NCBI GenBank assembly: GCA_032251515.1
Contig: JAVVDU010000059.1
Coordinates: 1-9,688 of the forward strand
Source of the DNA: Carthagonibacter sp032251515
Lineage (GTDB): Bacteria > Gemmatimonadota > Gemmatimonadetes > Palauibacterales > Palauibacteraceae
Direction: 5' to 3'
DNA length: 9,688 nt
The notes below the pieces were generated by a model. The model had not been told where the DNA came from and made no database searches. It saw only the letters and a program-made list of their open reading frames with translations. Of the stretch, positions 1-6,430 are shown one piece after another; the first letter of the stretch is position 1; each line of letters starts with the position of its first letter. Made by a program: the position numbers and the translations under genes.

Positions 1-75
1 TCATGGTCCGGACTCGATCCCGCGGCGCTCGCCGCCCGGGCGGGCCGGGCGATCCACCGGGACCGGGAGCGGGTC

Positions 76-2727
76 TTGGACTTCAACGCGCGACGGGCCG
101 TATCGGCCACGTGTCTACTGGCGGCCGGGGTGTGGGGCGCGGCCTGTCAGCCCGATGCCCCCACGGGACCCGGCGGGCCGCCGCGCCCCGCGGCGACGAT
201 TCTCGCTCCGGACGATGGGGCCGTCTTTCCGCCGGGCCAGGCGATCCGGTTCGAGGGGGAGGGGCTCGACGTGGACGGGGTCGCCCTGCCGCCCGCGTCG
301 CTGGCGTGGGAGTCCAGCCTCGACGGCTCGCTGGGCATCGGTACCGTCGTCACGCGCACCGACCTCGCTCTCGGCGAGCACGTGATCCGGCTCGTGGCCA
401 CGGACGTGCAGGGCCGATCCGACACCGCGAGCATCTCGCTCACCGTGGAAACGGTGCCGAACCGTCCGCCGTCCGCCACGATCTCGGCGCCCGCGGACGG
501 GGCCCGCTTCACGCTCGGACGGTCCGTGACGTTCTCGGGCACGGCGAGCGACCCCGAGGACGGACTGCTCACCGCCACCGCGCTCCAGTGGGAATCGAGC
601 CTCGACGGATCCATCGGCACGGGACTCGCGTTCTCCCGGTCGGACCTGTCGCTCGGGACGCACGTGATCCGGCTGGTGGCCACCGATTCCGAGGGGGCGG
701 TGGACACGGCATCCATCACGATCGGAATCGGCGAGCCGCCGAACGTGCTGCCGACGGCTGCGTTCTCGGCGAGTTGCACGGACCTCACCTGCACGTTCAC
801 CGATGCGAGCTCGGACTCGGACGGTACGGTCGTCTCCTGGAACTGGGATTTCGGGGACGGGGGTACGTCCACGGACCAGAGCCCGCAGCACACGTACGCC
901 ACGGGCGGCACGTTCACGGTGACGCTGACGGTGACCGACGATGATGCCGGCAGCGACGACGTGGCGCAGGATGTCAGCGTGACACCGGCGAACCAGGGGC
1001 CGACGGCGGACTTCACGTCCGCGTGCACCGAGTTGACCTGCCAGTTCTCCGACAGCTCGAGCGACGCCGACGGAGCGGTCGTCGGGTGGAGCTGGAACTT
1101 CGGGGATGGCGCTACGTCCACGGACCAGAACCCGCTCCACGAATACGCGGCCGGCGGGACGTTCAGCGTCACGCTGACGGTCACCGATGACGACGGGGCC
1201 ACGGGCCAGGCCGCCCGGCAGGTCACGGTGAATGCGTCCCCGACGGCGGACTTCACGGTCAGTTGCACGGAACTGACGTGCCAGTTCACGGATGGATCTT
1301 CCGACCCGGACGGTGCGGTGACGGGCTGGCAGTGGAGCTTCGGCGACGGCGCGATGTCGACCGAGCAGAGTCCGCAGCACACCTACGCCGGTGGCGGCAC
1401 GTTCACGGTCACCCTGACAGTGACGGACGACGCTGGGGCCACTTCGGCGCCCGCTTCCGATCAGGTCACCGTGAACGCCACGCCGACGGCGGACTTCACC
1501 TTCGCCTGCACGGAGCTGTCCTGCCAGTTCACCGATGCCTCGAGCGACCCCGACGGCTCCATCGTGAGTCGCCTGTGGAACTTCGGCGACGGCGCGATGT
1601 CCACGCAGACGAACCCGCAGCACACGTACGCGGCGGGCGGCACGTTCACCGTCGTTCTCACCGTCACGGACGACGACGGGGCGACGGACGACGCGTCGCG
1701 GCAGGTGAGCGTGAACGCCCGGCCGACGGCGGACTTCTCGTTCGCGTGCACGGACCTGACGTGCGACTTCACGGATCTCTCCTCCGACCCGGACGGGACG
1801 GTGACGGGCTGGAGCTGGAACTTCGGGGACGGGTCCACGTCGACCGTGCGGAACCCCACGCACACCTACGGGGCCGGGGGCACGTTCACGGCGACGCTGA
1901 CGGTGACGGACGACGACGGAGCGGCCTCGAACCCGCGCAGCCGGGATGTGACGGTGACGGCGCCGAACCAGGCGCCGACGGCGGACTTCACGTTCTCGTG
2001 CACGGACCTGACGTGCAGCTTCACCGACACGTCCACGGACCCGGACGGGGACAACATCGTCTCGCGGTCGTGGGACTTCGGGGACGGCGGCACGTCCACG
2101 CAGCGGAACCCCAGCCACACCTACGGGGCCGCGGGCACGTTCACGGCGACGCTGACGGTGACGGACAACCGGGGCGGGACCTCGGCCCCGACCTCGAAGC
2201 AGGTGACGGTGACGGCGCCGAACCAGGCGCCGACGGCGGACTTCGGCTTCGCCTGCACGGACCTGGCGTGCGACTTCACGGACGCGTCGACGGATCCGGA
2301 CGGGACGGTGACGGGCTGGAGCTGGGACTTCGGCGACGGCAACGTTTCCACGGCGCAGAGCCCGTCGCACACCTACCTTACGGGCGGCACGTTCACGGTG
2401 ACGCTCACGGTGACGGATGACGACGGGGCATTCTCCGCCCCGACCTCGAAGCAGGTGACGGTGACGGCGCCGAACCAGGCGCCGACGGCGGACTTCGGCT
2501 TCTCGTGCGTCGGATCGTTCTGCCAGTTCACGGACGCCTCGAGCGATCCGGACGGGACGGTGACGGGCTGGAGTTGGGACTTCGGCGACGGCAACGTTTC
2601 CACGGCGCAGAGCCCGGGGCACCTGTACGCGGCGCCGGGTGACTTCACCGTGACGCTCACGGTGACCGATGACGGCGGGCTGTCCTCCGCTCCTGCGCAG
2701 CGTCAGGTGACCGTCACGGCTCCCTGA
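76..2727 (+). CDS. Predicted lipoprotein with two Ig-like and eight tandem PKD domains
   Basis: An 883-aa secreted protein, probably a surface adhesin or scaffold; PKD domains usually mediate protein or carbohydrate contacts and carry no enzyme activity. The N-terminus is a lipoprotein signal: Arg6-Arg7, a hydrophobic stretch (residues 8-20) and a lipobox-like G-A-A-C ending at Cys24. Gln at +2 favours outer-membrane sorting if the cell is Gram-negative. Two related Ig-like domains follow (about 35-126 and 131-219), each with a WESSLDG motif and a HVIRLVATD strand. Eight PKD domains start at residues 226, 309, 389, 470, 550, 634, 719 and 803, each with W.FGDG, H.Y and GTFTVTLTVTD-type motifs. 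No catalytic domain is visible. The TTG start at 76 has GGGAG six bases upstream and gives a normal-length signal peptide. The frame stays open to the left edge, so a start outside the window cannot be excluded. The ligand is unknown. Confidence 0.88.
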   Translation: MDFNARRAVSATCLLAAGVWGAACQPDAPTGPGGPPRPAATILAPDDGAVFPPGQAIRFEGEGLDVDGVALPPASLAWESSLDGSLGIGTVVTRTDLALGEHVIRLVATDVQGRSDTASISLTVETVPNRPPSATISAPADGARFTLGRSVTFSGTASDPEDGLLTATALQWESSLDGSIGTGLAFSRSDLSLGTHVIRLVATDSEGAVDTASITIGIGEPPNVLPTAAFSASCTDLTCTFTDASSDSDGTVVSWNWDFGDGGTSTDQSPQHTYATGGTFTVTLTVTDDDAGSDDVAQDVSVTPANQGPTADFTSACTELTCQFSDSSSDADGAVVGWSWNFGDGATSTDQNPLHEYAAGGTFSVTLTVTDDDGATGQAARQVTVNASPTADFTVSCTELTCQFTDGSSDPDGAVTGWQWSFGDGAMSTEQSPQHTYAGGGTFTVTLTVTDDAGATSAPASDQVTVNATPTADFTFACTELSCQFTDASSDPDGSIVSRLWNFGDGAMSTQTNPQHTYAAGGTFTVVLTVTDDDGATDDASRQVSVNARPTADFSFACTDLTCDFTDLSSDPDGTVTGWSWNFGDGSTSTVRNPTHTYGAGGTFTATLTVTDDDGAASNPRSRDVTVTAPNQAPTADFTFSCTDLTCSFTDTSTDPDGDNIVSRSWDFGDGGTSTQRNPSHTYGAAGTFTATLTVTDNRGGTSAPTSKQVTVTAPNQAPTADFGFACTDLACDFTDASTDPDGTVTGWSWDFGDGNVSTAQSPSHTYLTGGTFTVTLTVTDDDGAFSAPTSKQVTVTAPNQAPTADFGFSCVGSFCQFTDASSDPDGTVTGWSWDFGDGNVSTAQSPGHLYAAPGDFTVTLTVTDDGGLSSAPAQRQVTVTAP
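751..2724 (+). repeat. Eight tandem PKD-encoding repeats of 240-255 bp
   Basis: Units begin at 751, 1000, 1240, 1483, 1723, 1975, 2230 and 2482, each opening with a Pro-Thr-Ala codon triplet followed by Asp or Ala and Phe. The last units are the most alike. With a 252-bp offset, 2185-2250 is identical to 2437-2502 (66 bp), and 2293-2364 matches 2545-2616 with one silent change (AGC to AGT). The earlier units have diverged more. This pattern suggests growth or homogenisation of the array at its 3' end. The repeats should make the locus prone to copy-number change and to short-read assembly collapse. Confidence 0.9.
2714..2727. other. Tail-to-tail overlap of two convergent coding regions
   Basis: The minus-strand protease gene ends with its TGA at 2716-2714, while the plus-strand PKD gene ends with its TGA at 2725-2727. 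Their 3' coding ends therefore share 14 bp and no room is left for a dedicated bidirectional terminator. Transcripts from the two operons must terminate inside the opposing gene or overlap as antisense RNA. Confidence 0.85.
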
Positions 2728-4327
2728 GTCCGGGAGGCGGGGAGCCGGCGTCCGGGGAAAGCGCGCCCTCGGGCGCCGGAAGGGGGGCGGAGTCGAGGAT
2801 CAGGCGCCGCACCTCCTCGATGGGGACGCCCAGGTTCGACCCCCCGAAGTCCTGCATGATGCCGAACGTGACGGCGATGACCTCGCCGCGCAGCGACAGG
2901 ACGGGCCCGCCGCTCCCGCCGCGCGTCGTCTCCGCGTCGTACACCACGCTCGCCGGAGTCACCTGGCCCACGATCCCGCGGGAGGCGAGGGGCCGGATCA
3001 GCTCGGCCGCGGCCAGCTCCTCCACGACCTTCCAGAAGTCGGGGCGGGACCGCATCAGCGAATCGACGAACACCGGGCCCGAGCGGGCGAGCAGCGCGTT
3101 GATGCCTGCCGGGTAGCCGAGGACCAGGACCTCGTCTCCGGCTCCGGGCGCCACGTCGCCGAGGGGCAGGGGGTCGGCGTGCGACGCGAGGCCAGGGGCG
3201 CGCAGGAGAGCCACGTCGGCCGTGGGGCTCGCTGCGACGAAGGACGTCTCGAACGCCTCGTGGATGCCGGGCGCGTAGGCGAGCAGGCGCAGTTCGGGCC
3301 GCAGGCCGCGCCCGGCGAGGGTCCGCGCCGCCTCGTCCACCGTCCACGGCAGGGCCACGTGCCGGTTCGTGACGAGCAACCCGTCTTCGCGGACCAGAAA
3401 GGCACTGCCGGTGAACTGGGAGGCGACGGGAGGGCCGTCGCCGTCCAGGGACGTCAGCGGGACGCCCCCGGGACCGATCCGGGCCCGACCCTCCTCTCCG
3501 ACGACGTGGCGCAGCGGGCGCCCGTCCTCCGCCGTCCAGCCGTAGGCGCCCTGGAGGAAGACGACGGCCGGCTCGGCGGAGCGCACGATGCGGCGCCCGG
3601 CATCGCTCAGCGCCTCGAGCGCCCCCACGCGCTCGGTCAGGGCCTCCGCCAGCTCCTCGAAGCGGGCCCGGAGCTGCGGGTCGGCGAGGGCCTCACTCCG
3701 CTCGCGGATCGCTTCCTCCACGGCCTGGACGCGCCTCCCTTCGGCCGCGATCCGCCGCTCCAGGCGGATCCCGAACGCCGCGAGAGCGGTCACGGCGACG
3801 ACGAGCAGCAGCGCCAGCGTGCCCAGGAGCACTCGCACCGACGGGGACGTCTGCGTGACAAGGTCACGGGGCAGGGTCCGGAGGATCGTCGCGGCGCGGC
3901 CGAGGGCGTTCCGGCTGCCGTGGCGGGCGCAGTCCACGCAGTCGCGCAGCGCTTCGCCGAGGCTCTTGTAGTCCTCGGGGGCGTCCCGCAGGATGAGGAA
4001 ACGTAGCAGCGGGCCCCCTTCTCCCAGGGCCAGGACATCCCCGGAGGCGAGGTACGCCTCGTCCACGGCCGCGCCGTTCACGAACAGCGACTCTCCCTCG
4101 GCCGCCCGGAGGTGGAAGGTCCCGTCGGGGTGACGATGGATCGTCGCGTGCCGGCGGGCGACCTGGGGAGCGCGGGAGCCCGGGAAGCGCACGTCGGCGT
4201 CCTCGGCCGTGCCCACCTCGATGTCGGCCGAGAACAGGTGCTGCCGGATGCCCCGGAACGGCCCCGTGAGGTGGAGGACGACGGCCTCGAGGGCGCCGTG
4301 CGTCCCGGCGTTCCGGGCGTCCGTCAC
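2714..4327 (-). CDS. FHA-domain, membrane-anchored trypsin-like serine protease
   Basis: A 537-aa protein with three parts. Residues 17-113 read as an FHA domain, a phosphothreonine-binding fold, with VGTAEDADVRFPG and a VARRHATIH core. Residues 164-187 form one transmembrane helix, followed by a charged helical, possibly coiled-coil stretch (about 188-245). Residues 250-510 form a chymotrypsin/HtrA-like protease with the full triad: His323 in TNRHVA, Asp371 in ADVALL and Ser472 in RGGSGGPV. No PDZ domain follows. The simplest topology puts FHA in the cytoplasm and the protease outside the inner membrane, so a Ser/Thr kinase signal might be relayed to an envelope protease (inference). Arginines on both sides of the helix leave orientation uncertain. 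A CVDC pair (130, 133) lies between FHA and the helix. The GTG start overlaps the previous stop as GTGA; no good Shine-Dalgarno is visible, so coupling is likely. It is the last gene of the leftward operon. Confidence 0.88.
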   Translation of the reverse strand: MTDARNAGTHGALEAVVLHLTGPFRGIRQHLFSADIEVGTAEDADVRFPGSRAPQVARRHATIHRHPDGTFHLRAAEGESLFVNGAAVDEAYLASGDVLALGEGGPLLRFLILRDAPEDYKSLGEALRDCVDCARHGSRNALGRAATILRTLPRDLVTQTSPSVRVLLGTLALLLVVAVTALAAFGIRLERRIAAEGRRVQAVEEAIRERSEALADPQLRARFEELAEALTERVGALEALSDAGRRIVRSAEPAVVFLQGAYGWTAEDGRPLRHVVGEEGRARIGPGGVPLTSLDGDGPPVASQFTGSAFLVREDGLLVTNRHVALPWTVDEAARTLAGRGLRPELRLLAYAPGIHEAFETSFVAASPTADVALLRAPGLASHADPLPLGDVAPGAGDEVLVLGYPAGINALLARSGPVFVDSLMRSRPDFWKVVEELAAAELIRPLASRGIVGQVTPASVVYDAETTRGGSGGPVLSLRGEVIAVTFGIMQDFGGSNLGVPIEEVRRLILDSAPLPAPEGALSPDAGSPPPGLREP

Positions 4328-5664
4328 GGGAGGCCCGCCGCGCCGGTGGACGAGGACCGCGTCCCGGGCGTGCCGCGGGCACCGCCGGCGATCGCTTCCA
4401 CGCCCCCGAGCAGCCTCCGGACCTCGTCGGCCGTCGTGTAGCAGGCGCAGCCGGCGCGCACGAGGCCGCCGGCCTCCGCCACGCCGAGCCGCCGCGCGAC
4501 CGTGGTGGCGTAAAAGTCGCCCCACGAGCAGAAGACGCCGAACCGCTCGGCCAACCGCGCCGAGACCTCTGCCGCTGGCATGCCATCCACGGTGAACGAG
4601 ATCGTGGGGGTGCGTGGAGCCGTACCCGGCGCCGGACCGAAGCGCCGCACGCCCTCGATCCGCCCGAGGCCGGCCCACAGCTGCGTGACGAGGGCTTCCC
4701 CGCGCGCGTGGAGGCCGCGGAGCGCGCGCCGCAGGCGGTCGCGCCGGTCGCCGCCCTCCCGGGCCGGCAGGGAGGCGAGGAACTCGACGGCCGCCGCCGC
4801 TCCCGCGATCCCCTCGTGGTTGAGCGTGCCGGTCTCGAGGCGGAACGGCGGGGCGTCGTCCGCCGGGGCGAGCCGCGGCGCGTCGAGGCGGGCCGCGATG
4901 TCCCGCTTCACCCACAGGACGCCGACGTGCGGACCGTAGAACTTGTAGGCGGAGCAGGCGAGGGCGTCGCAGCCCAGCGCCGTGACGTCGGTCGGCAGGT
5001 GGGCCGCCGAGTGTACGGCATCGACGAACAGGAGGGCCCCCGCGTCCCGCGCCAGGGCAGCGGCGCGCGCGACGTCGTTCACGGTGCCGAGCGCGTTGGA
5101 GGCGGCCCCGAGCGCCACCAGCGCGGTGCGCGGCCCCACGGCCGCCGCGAAGGCGTCCCAGTCCAGGGTACCGGCCTCCGGGTGGAACGGGACCGTGCGC
5201 ACGACGAGCCCGCGCTCCCGGGCCAGGTCCCGCCAGGGGTCGACGTTCGCGTGGTGGTCGAGCTCGGTGACGACGATCTCGGCCCCCGGCGCGAGACCGC
5301 GTCCCACGGCGCGCGCGAAGTGGAACGTGAGGGTCGTCATGTTCGCGCCGAACGCGACCTCGTCCGGGGCGCCGCCCAGCAGGTCGGCCAGCGCCTCACG
5401 GGCCGCGGCGAGCACCGCATCCGTCTCCGCGCTGGTGGGAAAGCCCCAGTGCGTGTTCGCGTTGTGGCGGAGCAGGTAGTCCGCGGAGGCCTCCACCACG
5501 CTGCGCGGCACCTGGGTGCCGCCCGGCCCGTCGAAGTACGCGACGGTCCACGGACCGTGCGCCCGCGCCAGGGCGGGGAAGCGGGCCCGGATCCGCTCCT
5601 CGGGCACGAGGGTGTCAGCGGAGGCGCCGGCGGGGGCGCCGGCGCGGTCCGCGGCGCCGCTCAC
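4324..5664 (-). CDS. PLP-dependent cysteine desulfurase-like protein (class V aminotransferase fold)
   Basis: A 446-aa protein of the fold-type I, class V aminotransferase superfamily. It most resembles the cysteine desulfurase-like subfamily typified by V. cholerae VC1184 (TIGR01976, from memory). Visible motifs are YFDGPGGTQVP (43-53) near the N-terminus, ELDHHAN (134-140) with the His expected to stack on PLP, the PLP-phosphate/Asp region FVDAVHSAAH (213-222), and Lys241 in ACSAYKFYGPHVG as the probable Schiff-base lysine. Where SufS has its catalytic Cys in a TGHHCA motif, this protein reads WGDFYA with Tyr385. Sulfur transfer from cysteine in the usual way is therefore doubtful, and the true substrate is unknown. 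The GTG start at 5664 has GGAG seven bases upstream and overlaps the HD gene stop as GTGA. The protease gene overlaps its own stop in the same way. Confidence 0.87.
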   Translation of the reverse strand: MSGAADRAGAPAGASADTLVPEERIRARFPALARAHGPWTVAYFDGPGGTQVPRSVVEASADYLLRHNANTHWGFPTSAETDAVLAAAREALADLLGGAPDEVAFGANMTTLTFHFARAVGRGLAPGAEIVVTELDHHANVDPWRDLARERGLVVRTVPFHPEAGTLDWDAFAAAVGPRTALVALGAASNALGTVNDVARAAALARDAGALLFVDAVHSAAHLPTDVTALGCDALACSAYKFYGPHVGVLWVKRDIAARLDAPRLAPADDAPPFRLETGTLNHEGIAGAAAAVEFLASLPAREGGDRRDRLRRALRGLHARGEALVTQLWAGLGRIEGVRRFGPAPGTAPRTPTISFTVDGMPAAEVSARLAERFGVFCSWGDFYATTVARRLGVAEAGGLVRAGCACYTTADEVRRLLGGVEAIAGGARGTPGTRSSSTGAAGLP

Positions 5665-6212
5665 GGCAGGACTCCGCCCGGGGGAAGCCACAGGCCGGTC
5701 ACCACCTCCGGCACGTGACCGCCGCGCGCCCGGCGCTCCGCCCAGGTGATGGTATCCGGGCGCCGGGCCGCGTCCGTGCACAGGTGTCGCGCCACGGGCG
5801 TGATCCCGACCCGGCCGAGGTCGAGGCGGTCCGCATCCCAGCAGGTGCGCAGCGTCACGTCGCCGGTCGTACAGCCGTCGGTATGGCGCAGGCAGGCCTC
5901 GTACAGGAGGTCGAACCGCCGGTCGTCCAGCTCGAAGGCCCGGCCGCGCAGCGTGGCGGCGAGGCGGGCCCCCCGCGCTCCGTGGCCGTGGTCCCAGCCG
6001 TCGTTCTCCCGGCGGCTGTCGTGGAACACCGCGAACAGGGCGACCACCTCCGGGTCCGCGCCGGTCTCGCCGGCCAGGCGCAGGCCGGTCTCGAGGACCC
6101 GGGCCCAGTGGGGAAGCCCGTGCGGCCCATCCCACCGGAGGGCGTACCCGTCCAGCAGCTCGCGGACGAGCTCCCCGGACGGCGTGAACGTGGCTTGAGG
6201 GTCAGAATGCAT
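5661..6212 (-). CDS. HD-domain family protein (putative phosphohydrolase)
   Basis: A 183-aa soluble protein, first gene of the leftward operon. It has the pattern of HD-superfamily metal-dependent phosphohydrolases: a first histidine in LPHWARV (His35), the signature HD pair in AVFHDSRREND (His64-Asp65), further histidines at 75, 77 and 110, and a late aspartate in WDADRLDLGRVG (Asp126 or Asp128). These residues would bind one or two metal ions. The substrate (nucleotide, sugar phosphate or other) cannot be read from the sequence. The ATG at 6212 has GGGAG five bases upstream (complement of 6218-6222), the best ribosome site of this operon. Its stop overlaps the next gene's GTG start, so it is probably translated together with the desulfurase-like enzyme. 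There is no signal peptide or membrane helix. Confidence 0.82.
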   Translation of the reverse strand: MHSDPQATFTPSGELVRELLDGYALRWDGPHGLPHWARVLETGLRLAGETGADPEVVALFAVFHDSRRENDGWDHGHGARGARLAATLRGRAFELDDRRFDLLYEACLRHTDGCTTGDVTLRTCWDADRLDLGRVGITPVARHLCTDAARRPDTITWAERRARGGHVPEVVTGLWLPPGGVLP

Positions 6213-6430
6213 GTCGTCTCCCGCGGGTCCGCCTGCCGGCCTCCGCCGCTGCGGCTCCCGATCCGTGCGAAGCTACACGCGCGTGCCGGACGATGCGATC
6301 CATCCGCCCACGGTGCGGTCCGGCGCCCGGAGCGCGGCCGCTTTCGGCCGTCGGAGGGGGGCGATACTCTTACGGGGAATCTTCGGGGCGCCGCGGCGCC
6401 CCGGTCCCACTCGATCCGGCGGCGCGAGAC
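6213..6430. promoter_or_regulatory. Divergent intergenic region serving two operons
   Basis: These 218 bp separate the ATG of the leftward HD gene from the ATG of the rightward HEPN-like gene, so they must hold both promoters or lead to them. For the rightward operon, a GATACT -10-like hexamer lies at 6363-6368, about 60 bp before the start codon, with no convincing -35. For the leftward operon, the complement of 6270-6277 reads TGTAGCTT, a weak extended -10-like match. A 10-bp palindrome CACGCGCGTG sits at 6276-6285 and a 20-bp one at 6384-6403. I see no gene here. The assigned promoter elements are weak guesses in such GC-rich DNA. Confidence 0.5.
6384..6403. promoter_or_regulatory. Perfect 20-bp palindrome in the leader of the HEPN-WYL operon
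   Basis: The sequence is its own reverse complement, with half-site CGGGGCGCCG; the symmetry stops at the T/G pair outside it. It ends 27 bp before the ATG at 6431 and lies downstream of the -10-like GATACT. It could be an operator for a dimeric regulator, including the WYL proteins encoded in the same operon, or an RNA hairpin with an 8-bp stem and CGCG loop that affects translation or transcription. GC richness raises the chance of such palindromes, so function is unproven. Confidence 0.45.

Noticed and set aside
3..944. A 313-aa plus-strand frame starting at position 3
   Set aside because: It overlaps the PKD gene in another frame and reads as Arg/Gly/His-rich noise without family features.
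115..2622. An 835-aa antisense open frame across the PKD gene, plus other long antisense and sense frames there
   Set aside because: High GC and tandem repeats keep several frames open. The translations are Arg/Gly/Pro-rich low-complexity sequence with no domains, while the plus-strand frame gives clear PKD motifs.
2763..2776. Inverted repeat GCGCCC-TC-GGGCGC as a terminator for the PKD gene
   Set aside because: The loop is only 2 nt (or 4 with a 5-bp stem), no T-run follows, and it lies within the protease coding region; such short GC hairpins are expected by chance here.
4325..4915. N-terminal extension of the FHA-protease to 733 aa
   Set aside because: The extra residues are Arg/Gly-rich and lie inside the desulfurase-like gene. 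The GTG at 4327 overlaps its stop in the usual coupled manner and begins just before the FHA domain.
4324..5664. Assignment as a SufS/IscS housekeeping desulfurase for Fe-S assembly
   Set aside because: The catalytic Cys position is Tyr, and no suf or isc partners (SufB, SufC, SufD, SufE, IscU) are nearby.
5665..6135. N-terminal extension of the desulfurase-like protein to 603 aa
   Set aside because: The extension lies inside the HD-domain gene in another frame and is low-complexity. GTG 5664 has a ribosome site and matches the family's N-terminus.
6293..6430. Upstream in-frame ATG giving a 440-aa HEPN-like protein
   Set aside because: The added 46 residues are low-complexity and would place the palindrome and likely promoter inside coding sequence. 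ATG 6431 starts just before the conserved-looking region.
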